A stretch of DNA of 64,000 bases from Nocardia asteroides (GCF_900637185.1 NZ_LR134352.1:2470001-2534000); one strand, 5' to 3'; positions 33,261 through 43,658 are shown, numbered from the stretch's first letter. A program made the numbers and translations. The notes: generated from the letters alone by a model not told the origin.

Positions 33261-36200
33261 ATGAGGGGGACGGCGGGGGAGGAGTTGGTGACCCCGACGG
33301 GGGAGCGGCAGGCGCTCGATCTGCGCTTGGTGCCCGCGGCGCTCGGGTGCTGGGTGGCGACGATTGTCGCGTTGTCCCTCGGCTGGTTCGCCGGGGTGCT
33401 TCTGGCGGTCGGTGCCGTTGTCGTGGCGATCGCCCTGTGGGTGGTCTGGTTGTGGGCCGTCGCGCACGAGCGGGAGCGGTGGCGGGTGGTCGCGGTGGCG
33501 GGGTTGGCCGCGATGCTGCTGGCGGCGGGATTTGGGGCGGCGGGGGCGTGGCGGGCGTATCACGTCGAGGCTCATCCCTTGCGGGAGTCGTTCGGGCGAA
33601 CGGTACCGGTGGTCGCCGTGGTGACCGATGATCCGAAACTGATGCGGGCGGGCGGTTTCGGTGGTCAGCGCCCGTGGATCGTGCACGCCGGGCTGCGGGA
33701 GTTCGGGGGCGGCTCGGGGACCACGCGAGTCGGTGGTTCGCTGGTGATCATCGCCCAGGGTGCCGAATGGTCGGCGTTGTCGCCGGGGCAAGCTATTCGG
33801 TTCCGCGGCAAGGTGAGTGAGCCGACCCGGTCGGATCTCACCGTCGCGGCCCTGCATCCGGTAGCCGCACCGGAACTGGTCGGCGTCCCGCCGTGGTGGC
33901 AGCGCCTGGCGACCGGAGTGCGGGCTGATCTGTCGGCCGCTGCGGCACGGGCACTCTCGCCCGCCGCTGCCGGCCTGCTGCCCGCACTCGTCGTCGGTGA
34001 CACGGCGGCCCTGTCCGACGAGGTCCGGGACAATTTCGACATCACTGGCCTGCAGCACTTGGCAGTTGTCAGCGGCGCGAATTTCACGATCCTTCTGACT
34101 GCGCTCCTCGCCCTCACCAGACTGCTCACTCTCGGTCCTCGATCCAGTGCGATCGCGGCGGCGGGGACGGTGGTTGTGTTCGTCGTCCTCGCCCGCCCCG
34201 ACCCGAGTGTGTTGCGTGCGGCGGCCATGGGATCGGTGACGGTGCTCGCCCTGCTCACCGGCCGACGCAAACAGGCGCTGCCCGCCTTGGGTGCCGCGGT
34301 GATCGGATTGCTCGGTGTGGCACCGTATCTCGCGGTGAGCGCCGGATTCGCGCTGTCGGTGCTCGCCACCGCCGGGCTGATTCTTCTCGCGCCGAGCTGG
34401 GCGGATTGGCTGCGAGCGCGAGGATGGTGGCGGGCCCCCGCGGAGATCGTCGCCGTCGCCGCGGCCGCGTTCGTCGTGACCCTGCCGCTCATGGTGGCGC
34501 TCTCGGGACGGGTCAGCCTGGTCGCGATCCTCGCGAACGCCCTGGTGGCGCCCGTTGTCGGCGTGATCACCGTGATCGGCGCGATGGGCGCCGCACTCGC
34601 CTGGCTCTGGGGAGACGCCGCGGTCGCGGTGCTGTGGTGCGCGCGACCGCCGCTGTGGTGGCTGCTCTCGGTCGCCGACCGGTTGGCCGCGGTACCTGGC
34701 GCCACGATGGCGGTGCCCGAGGGCGCACTCGGCGGGTTGGTGGCCGCGGCGATCATGGTGCTTCTGATAGCCGCCCTGCGCTGGTCGAAGACCCGGCGCC
34801 TGCTCGCGGTCTGTGCACTGGGGGTCTCCACGGTGCTGATCCCGATGCGCCTGTGGCACCCGGGATGGCCACCTGACGGCTGGGCGGTGGCCATGTGCGA
34901 CGTCGGTCAGGGCGACGGTCTCGCCCTCGCCGTCGGCCCCCACGCCGCCGTCGTCATCGACACCGGCCCCGACCCCCGAGCCATCCGCCGCTGCCTAGAC
35001 CACCTCGACATCACCCACATCCCGCTCCTGGTCCTCACCCACCCCCACGCCGACCACATCGACGGCCTCGCCGGCGCCTTCCGCGGCCGCACGATCACCG
35101 CCATAGCCACCGCACCCGGCGAACTCGACCACAGCCCTCCCTGCCCCAGCACACCGCGCACCGGAAACAAAACCGCCGAGCCCCAGAACATCACCCACCC
35201 CCGAACCAGCACCGCACCCGCGCATTCCGCACCGTCACCCGACGTTCAGCCGCGGAGCACCGCGCCCGCGCACTCGAAACCGGCCACCGACGCTTTGCCG
35301 GGAGTCGCCGGTACTGCCCAGCCGGTACCGTCTACCGATGCTGGGTTGGGGGTCGTCGTGCCTGTGCGCTCTGGACCGTCTACCGATGCTGGGTTGGGGG
35401 TCGTCGTGCCTGTGCACTCTGGACCGTCTACCGATGCTGGGTTGGGGGTCGTCGTGCCTGTGCACTCTGGACCGTCTACCGATGCTCGGTCGGGAGTCGC
35501 CACGTCTGCGCGCTCGAAACCGGCCATCGTCGCTCAGTCGGGAGACGCCGTCCCGGCGCACTCGGCGCCGCCCGCCGATGCTCGGTCGGGAGACGCCGCC
35601 CCGGCGCACTCGGCGCCGCCCGCCGATGCTCGATCGGCAAGCACCGCGCCCGTGCACCCGAAACCGCCTGCGGAGCCGGCGACCGCCGCTGCGCCGGGAG
35701 GCGCTGTGCCGGTGCGCTCGATTCCAGCAACCGACGCTCGGCATCGTGGTGACGCGGCAGCGCACTCGAAACTGGCCGTCGGCGATGCGCGGGGAAGTGC
35801 TGTGCCCGTGGGGCCGGGACCGGCCACCAATGCTCGGCCGGACAATGCCGCGCCTGCGCATCCGGGACCGCCGATCGACGCTCGGCCAGGCGGTGCCGCG
35901 CTCCCTGCGTCGGCCACCGTCGCTTGGCGGGGAAGCGCCACTCCGATGCAGCGGGAACGGCCCTTCGTCGCTCGGTCGGGCGATGCCGCGCCAGCGGACT
36001 CGGCACTGGCCGCCGCTCGGCGGGGAGGTGTGGTGCCGATGTACTTGGCACCGGCCGCGGTCGCGCGGCAGCAGGGGGCCCTGCCTGTACGCACTGCACC
36101 GGCCGCCGTCGCTCGGCTGGAGAGTGCCGTACCCGCGCGCTCGGAACTGCCCACCGATGCTCGGCCGGGCGGTCCGGTGCCATGCTGCGCGAACGGGGCA

Positions 36201-36908
36201 GCAGCGCCCACCTGTCGGGAGCACCAGGACGTCGAGCCCGAACATGGTGTCGTGCAGGGCAAATCGAGCGGCGCCAGCGGGATGGCCAAGGTCGCTGAGC
36301 TCTCGAAAGCCGCGGGGGTTTCATTGCTGGAGTTGTCTGCTGGGCAGGTGCTGACGTTCGGGGCGGTGGAGTTGACGGTATTGGCTCCGGCAGGGAACCG
36401 GGCATCGGCGCTGGACGCGGACGAAGCCAACGATCGGTCGGTGGTGCTCAGCGCACGGACTTCGGTGGGGACGGTGCTGCTGACCGGCGATATAGAAGCC
36501 GCGGCGCAGGCGCGGGTGCTGCGGGGCGGCGAGGTCAGGGCCGACATTCTGAAGGTGCCGCATCACGGGTCACGGACCACTACGCCGGAGTTCCTGCGCG
36601 CAGTGCGGCCGCGGCTGGCATTGATCAGTTCCGGTGCCGACAACACCTTCGGCCACCCGCACCCGAGCATCACCACGGCCCTGGCGGCACTGGGCGCGAC
36701 CGTTGCCCGCACCGACCGCGACGGTGACGTGGTCGTCTTCGGCACGGCGGCCGAGCCGCGAGTGATCACTGCTCGCCGTCGGGGTCCTCGTGGACGAAAG
36801 AGCCCGGAACCGCGAGGCGACGACCGGGCACCGCCGGCCTGTCGGCGGGCGAACGTAGGATCGCCTGGTGAGCGAACGCCCTGCCGCGGTACATCTGGTT
36901 CTCGGTGA
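33261..36908 (+). CDS. comEC: DNA internalisation protein ComEC/Rec2 with repeat insertion
   Basis: This 1215-residue protein has an N-terminal OB-like part, a Competence domain with about ten membrane segments (about 200-510, including [20 protein letters not shown]), and a C-terminal metallo-beta-lactamase domain. The MBL metal site [16 protein letters not shown] lies near 592, while the later MBL parts ([21 protein letters not shown]) lie near 1075-1100. Between them (about 630-990) sits a low-complexity insertion of degenerate 16-residue repeats not expected in ComEC, which is normally about 750-850 residues. ComEC transports single-stranded DNA inward. The ATG at 33261 is kept; a GTG at 33288 has GGGGAGGAG just upstream and may be the true start. 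Confidence 0.92.
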   Translation: MRGTAGEELVTPTGERQALDLRLVPAALGCWVATIVALSLGWFAGVLLAVGAVVVAIALWVVWLWAVAHERERWRVVAVAGLAAMLLAAGFGAAGAWRAYHVEAHPLRESFGRTVPVVAVVTDDPKLMRAGGFGGQRPWIVHAGLREFGGGSGTTRVGGSLVIIAQGAEWSALSPGQAIRFRGKVSEPTRSDLTVAALHPVAAPELVGVPPWWQRLATGVRADLSAAAARALSPAAAGLLPALVVGDTAALSDEVRDNFDITGLQHLAVVSGANFTILLTALLALTRLLTLGPRSSAIAAAGTVVVFVVLARPDPSVLRAAAMGSVTVLALLTGRRKQALPALGAAVIGLLGVAPYLAVSAGFALSVLATAGLILLAPSWADWLRARGWWRAPAEIVAVAAAAFVVTLPLMVALSGRVSLVAILANALVAPVVGVITVIGAMGAALAWLWGDAAVAVLWCARPPLWWLLSVADRLAAVPGATMAVPEGALGGLVAAAIMVLLIAALRWSKTRRLLAVCALGVSTVLIPMRLWHPGWPPDGWAVAMCDVGQGDGLALAVGPHAAVVIDTGPDPRAIRRCLDHLDITHIPLLVLTHPHADHIDGLAGAFRGRTITAIATAPGELDHSPPCPSTPRTGNKTAEPQNITHPRTSTAPAHSAPSPDVQPRSTAPAHSKPATDALPGVAGTAQPVPSTDAGLGVVVPVRSGPSTDAGLGVVVPVHSGPSTDAGLGVVVPVHSGPSTDARSGVATSARSKPAIVAQSGDAVPAHSAPPADARSGDAAPAHSAPPADARSASTAPVHPKPPAEPATAAAPGGAVPVRSIPATDARHRGDAAAHSKLAVGDARGSAVPVGPGPATNARPDNAAPAHPGPPIDARPGGAALPASATVAWRGSATPMQRERPFVARSGDAAPADSALAAARRGGVVPMYLAPAAVARQQGALPVRTAPAAVARLESAVPARSELPTDARPGGPVPCCANGAAAPTCREHQDVEPEHGVVQGKSSGASGMAKVAELSKAAGVSLLELSAGQVLTFGAVELTVLAPAGNRASALDADEANDRSVVLSARTSVGTVLLTGDIEAAAQARVLRGGEVRADILKVPHHGSRTTTPEFLRAVRPRLALISSGADNTFGHPHPSITTALAALGATVARTDRDGDVVVFGTAAEPRVITARRRGPRGRKSPEPRGDDRAPPACRRANVGSPGERTPCRGTSGSR
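35145..36240. repeat. Decayed 48-bp minisatellite inside comEC
   Basis: About 1.1 kb encodes variants of a 16-residue unit ([20 protein letters not shown]) that can be traced over most of the interval with substitutions. Units are multiples of three, so the frame stays open on this strand, and the opposite strand also stays open for about 1 kb (35235-36245). Confidence 0.7.
35328..35487. repeat. Near-perfect 48-bp tandem array
   Basis: Three complete 48-bp units (35328-35375, 35376-35423, 35424-35471) and one partial unit encode [13 protein letters not shown][R/H]SG. Copies 2 and 3 are identical, and copy 1 differs by one base (CGC to CAC). This is the youngest part of the minisatellite and the most likely to change copy number. 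Confidence 0.9.
36856..36861 (+). promoter_or_regulatory. -10 for holA
   Basis: TAGGAT, six bases, then the GTG at 36868, inside the 3' end of comEC. This is standard leaderless spacing. Confidence 0.45.
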
Positions 36909-37839
36909 CGAGGAACTGCTGGTCGAACGCGCCGTCGCGCTGGTGACCGCGCAGGTGCGGGCGGGTGCCCCCGATCCGGACTCGGTGCCGGTCGACCGGC
37001 TCCGCGCCGGTGACGCGAGCACCGCCGAACTGGCCGAGCTGCTGAGTCCCTCGCTGTTCGCCGAGGACCGGGTGATCGTGCTCGAGTCGGCCGCCGAGGC
37101 GGGCAAGGACGCGGTCGCGGTGATCACCGACGCCGCGGCCGACCCGCCCGACGGTGTGGTGCTCATGGTGCTGCACTCCGGTGGCGGACGGGCGAAGGCA
37201 CTGGCACCGGCGCTGCAGAAGCAGGGCGCCCAGGTGCACGACTGCGCGAAACTCACCAAGGCCGGTGAGCGGATGGAGTTCGTGCGCGCGGAGTTCCGGG
37301 CGGCGGGGGTACGGGTGCCCGCCGACGCGGTGCAGGTGCTGATCGAATCCGTCGGGTCCGAACTGCGTGAGCTGGCCGCCGCCTGTTCGCAATTGGTGGC
37401 CGACACCGGCGGCAAGGTCGATGTGAACGCGGTCCGGCGGTACTACTCCGGGCGGGCCGAGGTCACCGGGTTCGATGTCGCGGAACTGGCGGTGGCGGGC
37501 GACCGGTCCGCCGCGATGGAAGCGCTGCGCTGGGCCACCGACCGGGGTGTCCCGCACGTGCTGCTGGCCGATGCCCTGGCCGACTCCGTGCACACCATCG
37601 CCCGGGTCGGATCCGCGGGGCGCGGTGATCCGTTCAAGCTCGCCCAGACGCTGGGCATGCCGCCGTGGAAGGTGAAGAAGGCCCAGGCCCAGGCGCGCGG
37701 CTGGACCCCGGCGACGATCGGCACCGCCCTCCAGGTGGTCGCCGCCCTCAACGCCGACGTCAAAGGCGGTGCGGCCGACTCCACCTACGCCGTGGAACAC
37801 GCCCTGGCCCGGATTCTCGATCTCCGCGCGGCGGGCTGA
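36868..37839 (+). CDS. holA: DNA polymerase III subunit delta
   Basis: This 323-residue protein is the delta subunit of the clamp loader that opens the beta clamp. Features include [19 protein letters not shown] near the start, [17 protein letters not shown], a central helical region with [20 protein letters not shown], and the C-terminal collar [20 protein letters not shown]. It is complete. The GTG at 36868 has a leaderless -10 six bases upstream and overlaps comEC by 41 bases. The comEA-comEC-holA order matches mycobacteria. Confidence 0.93.
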   Translation: MSERPAAVHLVLGDEELLVERAVALVTAQVRAGAPDPDSVPVDRLRAGDASTAELAELLSPSLFAEDRVIVLESAAEAGKDAVAVITDAAADPPDGVVLMVLHSGGGRAKALAPALQKQGAQVHDCAKLTKAGERMEFVRAEFRAAGVRVPADAVQVLIESVGSELRELAAACSQLVADTGGKVDVNAVRRYYSGRAEVTGFDVAELAVAGDRSAAMEALRWATDRGVPHVLLADALADSVHTIARVGSAGRGDPFKLAQTLGMPPWKVKKAQAQARGWTPATIGTALQVVAALNADVKGGAADSTYAVEHALARILDLRAAG

Positions 37840-37928
37840 GCCGCCGAGCCGACACGCGGGCTCGCCACGGAATCGGGACCGAATCGCGATGTCCGCCCGC
37901 CCTCGCGGCTGGCACAGTTGATCATGAC

Positions 37929-39227
37929 ATGGACCACCCGACCGACAGCGGGACCGGGGAGCGCGGACGACGCCGCCGCGCTCGGGGTTCGGCGGGTCGC
38001 TGGGCGACCGCGTTCGGCCGGGGGTTCGCCGCCGGATTGTCGGCCCTCGTGGTCGCCGTCACCGCGTACGGCTGGTCCACCGCCGGCGATTTCGACGCCG
38101 GGTTCCTGCGCTCGAACGCCATCGAGGACGACGCACCACACTCCCTGGGCGGGGACCTCAACATCCTGCTGATCGGCCTGGACACCCGGCGCGACCAGAA
38201 CGGCGACGAACTCCCGCCCGCCGTGCTCGACCAGCTGCACGCCGGCGACGGCGACGAAGGCGGCTACAACGCCAATACGCTGATCCTGGTGCACATCCCG
38301 GCCGCGCTGGACAAGATCGTCGCGGTGTCCATCCCGCGCGACGACTACGTGCAGGTCAGCGGCATCCCCGGCTACACGCACGCCAAGATCAAGGAGGCGT
38401 ACGGGCTGAAGAAGGCCGCCGTGCAGGATCAGCTCATCGCGCGCGGCGTCACCGATCAGCGGCGGCTGGAACAGGCGGGACGCGAAGCGGGGCGCGCCTC
38501 GATCGTGCGGGCGGTGCGCGACCTGACCGGCGTGCCGATCGACCGGTTCGCCGAGGTGACCCTGGGCGGCTTCTACGAGCTGGCGGCCGCGCTCGGCGGC
38601 GTGGAGGTGTGCCTGAACCATCCCGTGCGGGACCTGGAGTTCTCCGGCGCCGATTTCCCGGCCGGCCGCCAGCATCTCGACCCGGCGCAGGCGCTGGCAT
38701 TCGTGCGGCAGCGGCACGGACTCGAGCACGGCGACCTCGACCGCACTCACCGGCAGCAGGCCTTCCTCACCTCGGTCGCGCAGCAGTTGCGCAGCGCGGG
38801 CACCCTCACCGATCCCGGAAAGCTGGCGGAGCTGATGGAGGTGGCCCACCGCAATATCGTGCTGTCGGAGGGCTGGAACATGACCGAGTTCGTCCGCACC
38901 CTGGGCACCGCGCAGGATCCGCAGGTGGAATTCCGGACCCTGCCGATCGTGCGCTACGACGTGATCAACGGGCAGGACGTGAACATCGTCGACCGTACGG
39001 CGATCCGCCGCGAGATCGCCACCGCATTCGGTCTGCCCGTCCCCGTCCTGCCGACGACCACGCGGCGCACGACCCCCCGGACCGAACCGCCTGCCGCCTG
39101 GCCCGTCGAGACGTCGACGGGCGCCTGGCGGACCAGCACCACCACCACACCGCTGTCGGGGACACCGGACGCGGGCAGGCCGGTCCGCGGCGACATCACC
39201 TCGGGACGGATCCCCTGTGTGAACTGA
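37929..39227 (+). CDS. LytR-CpsA-Psr (LCP) family protein
   Basis: The 432-residue protein has a basic cytosolic start, one membrane segment (about 32-50, FAAGLSALVVAVTAYGW) and an LCP domain outside the membrane. Domain motifs are LLIGLDTRRD, VSIPRDDYVQV (Arg and Asp that bind the pyrophosphate lipid) and FVRQRHGLEHGDLDRTHRQQ. LCP enzymes attach glycopolymers such as arabinogalactan to peptidoglycan. A Thr/Pro-rich C-terminal stretch follows. The start ATG at 37929 is preceded by ATCATGAC. It is transcribed in the same direction as holA, 89 bases downstream. Confidence 0.92.
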   Translation: MDHPTDSGTGERGRRRRARGSAGRWATAFGRGFAAGLSALVVAVTAYGWSTAGDFDAGFLRSNAIEDDAPHSLGGDLNILLIGLDTRRDQNGDELPPAVLDQLHAGDGDEGGYNANTLILVHIPAALDKIVAVSIPRDDYVQVSGIPGYTHAKIKEAYGLKKAAVQDQLIARGVTDQRRLEQAGREAGRASIVRAVRDLTGVPIDRFAEVTLGGFYELAAALGGVEVCLNHPVRDLEFSGADFPAGRQHLDPAQALAFVRQRHGLEHGDLDRTHRQQAFLTSVAQQLRSAGTLTDPGKLAELMEVAHRNIVLSEGWNMTEFVRTLGTAQDPQVEFRTLPIVRYDVINGQDVNIVDRTAIRREIATAFGLPVPVLPTTTRRTTPRTEPPAAWPVETSTGAWRTSTTTTPLSGTPDAGRPVRGDITSGRIPCVN

Positions 39228-39248
39228 AGCTGCGGGAACCGGGCCCGA

Positions 39249-39494
39249 TCACTCGCCGACGGCGGCGAGCTGTTCCTCGTCCTCGTCGAGATCCTCGTAG
39301 CGACCGTCCCACTCCTCGTAGAGCGGAACCTCGTCCTCCCTGGTGACGATCCAGGCGGCGGAATAGCCACCGTCCTCGTCGGGGACCATCACGTTCTCGA
39401 TCTTGAGACCGATGCCGAGGATTTCCGCGGCGCGGACCACCTCGGCCAGGTCGTCGCCTCGTACCACCGTCTGATTCGCGTACACCGTCAACAT
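39249..39494 (-). CDS. Small acidic protein of unknown function
   Basis: The 81-residue product begins MLTVYANQTVVRGDDLAEVV, has a central GIGLKIENVMVPDEDGGYS, and ends in an acidic run RYEDLDEDEEQLAAVGE. No membrane segment or motif is seen. The start at 39494 is preferred because the frame upstream (MSSATIPR) looks unlike the rest. It follows rpsT on the minus strand but is separated from it by a terminator. The family is not recognised. Confidence 0.65.
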   Translation of the reverse strand: MLTVYANQTVVRGDDLAEVVRAAEILGIGLKIENVMVPDEDGGYSAAWIVTREDEVPLYEEWDGRYEDLDEDEEQLAAVGE

Positions 39495-39519
39495 GCGCGG
39501 AATGGTAGCCGACGACAAA

Positions 39520-39550
39520 AGCCGCCGTGGTCATCGAGGCCACGGCGGCT
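39520..39550 (-). terminator. Intrinsic terminator of rpsT
   Basis: An 11-bp stem (39520-39530 with 39540-39550) is followed on the minus strand by TTTTGTC. It lies 43 bases after the rpsT stop and about 25 bases upstream of the small acidic protein gene's start. Confidence 0.8.
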
Positions 39551-39592
39551 GCGTCTTGCGAAGTATTGCTGAGCGGGGTGACCCCGCCCGGA

Positions 39593-39853
39593 TCAGATCT
39601 TGTTCAGAGCCAGCGCGAGCGCGGACTTCTTGTTGGCGGCCTGGTTGGCGTGGATGACGCCCTTCGAGGCGGCCTTGTCGAGCTTGCGGCTCGCGAACTG
39701 CAGCTGCTCGGCAGCCTTTTCCTTGTCGCCGCTGGCGGCAGCTTCACGGAAGTTGCGGATCGCGGTGCGCAGCGCGGACTTGACCGACTGGTTGCGCTTG
39801 CGCGCCGCCTCGTTGGTACGGATCCGCTTCATCTGGGACTTGATGTTGGCCAC
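39593..39853 (-). CDS. rpsT: 30S ribosomal protein S20
   Basis: This 86-residue protein is basic and helical, with [20 protein letters not shown] at the start and [20 protein letters not shown] towards the end. It binds 16S rRNA. The GTG at 39853 is preferred over upstream codons because the S20 N-terminus begins here and AGAGGA is 8-13 bases before it. It is monocistronic with its own terminator and divergent from the ATP-grasp gene. Its place between holA and the ATP-grasp cassette matches mycobacteria. Confidence 0.95.
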   Translation of the reverse strand: MANIKSQMKRIRTNEAARKRNQSVKSALRTAIRNFREAAASGDKEKAAEQLQFASRKLDKAASKGVIHANQAANKKSALALALNKI

Positions 39854-40102
39854 GCCTGTATCCTCTGGTTTCCTGTCGCTGGGTGGTATGCCTTGAAAGC
39901 TCGTCGGGCGCGCGCCCACGATGCAGCAGATGGTGCTGAACTACGGGTAACACCGCGCCGAAGATCGAGGTTACCAGCTCGGCACCGCCCGGCGAAATCG
40001 GGCCTCGATCACCCCTGCGCCGAATTCACCCGTTTCAGGTGATGCAAGAAATTTACCTGTGTCTCACACGACCCTGCCGCCGGGTGATGCACAGTTTTTC
40101 CC

Positions 40103-41770
40103 ATGACCTCCACCACAGCGCCGACAACGGCTCGATCTGGATCACCGGCGGTGGTGAGGACGAACGGGCACCCGGGCACCGCGGGCCTGTTCGACGGGTA
40201 CGGACCCGGCCGCTTCGCCGACGCCTTCGACGAGATGTTCGACGCCCAGGGCCGGGTGCGGGCGCCCTACAAGGGCATCCACGCCGCCATGGCCTCCAAC
40301 GACGTCGACGACCTGGCCAAGCGCTCCGAGGCGCTGGACCGCGCGTTCATCGACCAGGGCATCACCTTCTCGCTGTCCGGTCAGGAGCGCCCGTTCCCGC
40401 TGGACCTGGTGCCGCGGGTGATCGCGGCCGCGGAGTGGGCCAAGCTCGAACGCGGCATCAAACAGCGCGTCACCGCGCTCGAGCTGTTCCTGGCCGACGT
40501 GTACGGCGAGCAGAACATCCTGCGCGATCAGGTGATCCCCAAGCGGCTGGTCACCTCGTGCGAGCACTTCCACCGCGAGGCCGCCGGGCTGGTCCCGCCG
40601 AACGGGGTGCGCATCCACGTCTCCGGCATCGATCTGGTGCGCGACGAGCGCGGCGACTTCCGGGTGCTCGAGGACAACCTGCGCTCGCCCTCGGGGGTCT
40701 CCTATGTGATGGAGAACCGGCGCACGATGGCCCGGGTCTTCCCCGACCTGTTCTCCTCGCACCGGGTACGCGCGGTCGGCGACTACGCCACCCACCTACT
40801 CCGGGCGCTGCGGGCCTCCGCGGCGCCGAACGAGGCCGATCCCACGGTGGTGGTACTCACCCCCGGCGTGCACAACTCGGCCTATTTCGAGCATTCACTG
40901 CTGGCCAGGCAGATGGGTGTGGAGCTGGTGGAGGGCCGCGACCTGTTCTGCCGCGACAACGTCGTCTACATGCGCACGACGGCGGGGGAGCGGCAGGTCG
41001 ACGTGATCTACCGGCGCATCGACGACACCTTCCTCGACCCCATGCACTTCCGGCCCGACTCGGTGCTCGGCGTCGCCGGCGTCCTCAACGCGGCCCGCGC
41101 GGGCAATGTGGTGATCTCGAGTGCGGTCGGCAACGGCGTGGGCGACGACAAGCTCATCTATACCTACGTGCCCACGATCATCGAGTACTACCTGGGCGAG
41201 AAGCCGATCCTGCCCAATGTCGACACCTTCCGCTGCTGGCTCGACGAGGAACGCGAGGAAGTTCTCGATCGCGTCGGGGAACTCGTGGTGAAGCCGGTGG
41301 AGGGGTCGGGCGGCTACGGCATCGTGATCGGCCCCGACGCGACGCCGCGCGAGCTGGAGGCGGTCAAGCGCAAGATCAAGGCCGATCCGCGCGGCTGGAT
41401 CGCCCAGCCGGTGGTGCAGCTGTCGACCGTGCCGACCAAGATCGGCAACGAGCTGGTGCCGCGGCACGTGGACCTGCGGCCCTTCGCGGTCAACGACGGC
41501 GAGGACATCTGGGTACTCCCCGGCGGGCTCACCCGGGTGGCGCTACCGGAAGGTTCGCTGGTGGTGAATTCCAGCCAGGGCGGCGGCAGCAAGGACACCT
41601 GGGTGCTGGCGGGCCGCTCCGGACCGGTCGACCGGGAGCTGGCGGGGCCGGAACTGGTGAGCGATCCGCCGCAGGCCGACTCGTTCGAGCTGGGCCGCGA
41701 GCTCAGCGCGCCGCAGGCCAATCAGCAACAGCAGCAACAACAACAGACGCAGCGGCTGATCGGGGACTGA
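40103..41770 (+). CDS. Circularly permuted ATP-grasp protein
   Basis: The 555-residue protein belongs to the circularly permuted ATP-grasp group. Motifs include FEHSLLARQMGVELVEGRD, VDVIYRRIDDTFLDPMHF, KPVEGSGGYGIVIGPDA and the metal-site HVDLRPFAV. It resembles the mycobacterial gene in the same place. The family is predicted to ligate amino acids or modify peptides, but no substrate is known. The C-terminus ends with a run of eight Gln before TQRLIGD. The ATG at 40103 lacks an obvious ribosome site. It opens a cassette with the alpha-E and transglutaminase-like genes. Confidence 0.9.
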   Translation: MTSTTAPTTARSGSPAVVRTNGHPGTAGLFDGYGPGRFADAFDEMFDAQGRVRAPYKGIHAAMASNDVDDLAKRSEALDRAFIDQGITFSLSGQERPFPLDLVPRVIAAAEWAKLERGIKQRVTALELFLADVYGEQNILRDQVIPKRLVTSCEHFHREAAGLVPPNGVRIHVSGIDLVRDERGDFRVLEDNLRSPSGVSYVMENRRTMARVFPDLFSSHRVRAVGDYATHLLRALRASAAPNEADPTVVVLTPGVHNSAYFEHSLLARQMGVELVEGRDLFCRDNVVYMRTTAGERQVDVIYRRIDDTFLDPMHFRPDSVLGVAGVLNAARAGNVVISSAVGNGVGDDKLIYTYVPTIIEYYLGEKPILPNVDTFRCWLDEEREEVLDRVGELVVKPVEGSGGYGIVIGPDATPRELEAVKRKIKADPRGWIAQPVVQLSTVPTKIGNELVPRHVDLRPFAVNDGEDIWVLPGGLTRVALPEGSLVVNSSQGGGSKDTWVLAGRSGPVDRELAGPELVSDPPQADSFELGRELSAPQANQQQQQQQQTQRLIGD

Positions 41771-41775
41771 CACAC

Positions 41776-42753
41776 ATGCTTGCTCGCAACGCCGAATCCC
41801 TCTACTGGATCGGCCGATACGTCGAGCGCGCCGACGACACCGCGCGCATCCTCGACGTCGCCGTGCACCAGCTGCTCGAGGACGCCACCGTCGACGCCGA
41901 CCGCACCTCCCGCGTGCTGCTCAAGGTGCTCGGCATCGAACCGCCCGAGGGGTTGCGCCTGGACGTGTGGTCGGTGACCGACCTGGTCGCGTTCAGCCAC
42001 GACCACGGCGTGTCCATCAGCGACTCCATCGGCAAGGCCCGTGAGAACGCCCGTGGCGCACGCGAAGTCACCTCCAGCGAGATGTGGGAATGCCTCAACG
42101 CCACCTACAACGGGCTGGCGACGGCGGAGAAGGCGGCGCGTGGCCTGGGCCCGCACGAGTTCTTCTCCTACATCAAGGACCGCGCGGCGATGTTCACCGG
42201 GCTCACCGACTCGACGCTCTCGCGCGACGACGGTTACCGCTTCCTGCTGCTGGGCCGGTCCATCGAACGGGTGGACATGATGGTGCGCCTGCTGCTCTCG
42301 CGCGCGGGCGACCGCACCTCCTCACCGGCCTGGGTGACGGTGCTGCGCTCGGCGGGCGCGCACGACACCTATCTGCGCACCCATCGCGGCGCGCTGGACG
42401 CGGCCCGGGTCGCCGAGTTCATCCTGATCGACCGGCTGTTCCCGCGCTCGGTGTTCCATACGCTGCGTGTCGCCGAGGCCTGCCTGACCGAGCTGGATCA
42501 GCGGCCGGGCAGCCGGGTCGGCGCGCGGCACGAGGCGCAGCGGGTGCTCGGCCGCGCCCGCAGCGAACTCGAATTCCTGCCGCCGGGCGTGCTGCTGGAG
42601 GATCTGCAGAGCAGGCTGCTCGCGCTGCAGAAATGCTGCCGCGAGGTGAGCGAGGCCGTGTCCCGGCAGTACTTCCACGCCGCCCCCTGGGTGGCCTGGA
42701 CCGATGTGCGCCGCAATTCCGACGGGCGCGTGCAGGTGGAGGGCGAACTGTGA
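41776..42753 (+). CDS. Alpha-E domain protein
   Basis: The 325-residue all-helical protein begins MLARNAESLYWIGRYVERAD, the recognised start of the alpha-E family, and contains ECLNATYNGLATAEKAARGL and LLLGRSIERVDMMVRLLLSR. Its function is unknown; it nearly always lies beside circularly permuted ATP-grasp and transglutaminase-like genes. The ATG at 41776 is 5 bases after the ATP-grasp stop, and the 3' end overlaps the next start (GTGA). The close spacing suggests the three proteins act together. Confidence 0.9.
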   Translation: MLARNAESLYWIGRYVERADDTARILDVAVHQLLEDATVDADRTSRVLLKVLGIEPPEGLRLDVWSVTDLVAFSHDHGVSISDSIGKARENARGAREVTSSEMWECLNATYNGLATAEKAARGLGPHEFFSYIKDRAAMFTGLTDSTLSRDDGYRFLLLGRSIERVDMMVRLLLSRAGDRTSSPAWVTVLRSAGAHDTYLRTHRGALDAARVAEFILIDRLFPRSVFHTLRVAEACLTELDQRPGSRVGARHEAQRVLGRARSELEFLPPGVLLEDLQSRLLALQKCCREVSEAVSRQYFHAAPWVAWTDVRRNSDGRVQVEGEL

Positions 42754-43592
42754 GCTGGCGGATCAGGGTGGTGCACACCACCGGCTATGTCTACGACGCG
42801 CCGGTGACGCGGTCGTTCAACGAGGCCAGGCTCACCCCACGGGCGGACAGCAGGCAGAACGTGATCCTCAATCGCGTCGAAACCGTGCCCGCCACCAGGT
42901 CGTATCGCTACACCGACTACTGGGGCACCGCGGTCACCGCCTTCGATCTGCACGCCCCGCACACCGAATTGGAGGTGACCGGCTCGTCGGTGGTGGAGAC
43001 CGAACCGTTCGCCGAGCCCACCGAGGAACTGAGCTGGGACGAGCTGCGCGCGGGCCGGATCGTCGACCGGTTCGACGAAATGCTCAGTCCCACCGCCTAT
43101 GTCCCGCGTGATCGCAAGCTCGCCACCGTGGCCCGGCAGCTCTCGCGCGGGGAGGAACCGGCCAAGGCCGTGGTGCGTGCCGCCGAGTGGGTGCACAAGG
43201 AGATGGACTACATCGCGGGCACGACCTCGGTGCACACCTCGGCGCTCGAGGCCTTCGCCGAGCGGCGCGGCGTCTGCCAGGACTACGCGCACCTGACGCT
43301 GGTGTTGTTGCGCAGCATGGGAATTCCGAGCCGGTATGTCTCGGGCTATCTGCATCCGAAGCCGGGCGCCGGGATCGGCGAGACGGTGGCGGGGCAGTCC
43401 CATGCCTGGGTGGAGGCGTGGACCGGGCAGTGGTGGGGCTACGACCCCACCAACAATCTGGCGGTCAACGAGCAGCACGTCTCGGTGGGCGTCGGGCGTG
43501 ACTACGCCGACGTGCCCCCGCTGAAAGGCGTGTTCTCCGGCGGCGGCTCGACGGACCTCGAGGTCGTTGTAGAGGTGACCCGCCTCGCGTAA
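42750..43592 (+). CDS. Transglutaminase-like cysteine protease family protein
   Basis: The 280-residue protein starts with the bacterial transglutaminase-like N-terminal domain (RIRVVHTTGYVYDAPVTRSF, then NEARLTPR). It then has the papain-like core with the catalytic Cys in ERRGVCQDYAHLTLVLLRSM near 175, His in GQSHAWVEAW near 215 and Asp in GYDPTNN near 232. It probably cleaves or transfers on a peptide made by the cassette. The GTG at 42750 overlaps the alpha-E stop. It is the last gene of the cassette. Confidence 0.9.
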   Translation: MSWRIRVVHTTGYVYDAPVTRSFNEARLTPRADSRQNVILNRVETVPATRSYRYTDYWGTAVTAFDLHAPHTELEVTGSSVVETEPFAEPTEELSWDELRAGRIVDRFDEMLSPTAYVPRDRKLATVARQLSRGEEPAKAVVRAAEWVHKEMDYIAGTTSVHTSALEAFAERRGVCQDYAHLTLVLLRSMGIPSRYVSGYLHPKPGAGIGETVAGQSHAWVEAWTGQWWGYDPTNNLAVNEQHVSVGVGRDYADVPPLKGVFSGGGSTDLEVVVEVTRLA

Positions 43593-43658
43593 TGTCCACT
43601 TCGCTCGTGCGGACCCCGCTCGCCGCGGGGATGAATCCTCCCGGAGAGGTGGTGGCAG

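Noticed and set aside
32797..33264. A 155-codon plus-strand frame between comEA and comEC
   Set aside because: It has no recognised domain, overlaps both neighbours by 4 bases at each end and passes through an AT-rich hairpin. A gene remnant is possible but not supported.
35328..35487. The 48-bp repeat array as a CRISPR array
   Set aside because: The units are contiguous with no spacers, lie inside a coding frame and have no cas genes nearby.
35235..36245. A long minus-strand frame opposite the comEC repeats
   Set aside because: The frame stays open only because the 48-bp repeat is a multiple of three. It has no motif and no start signal.
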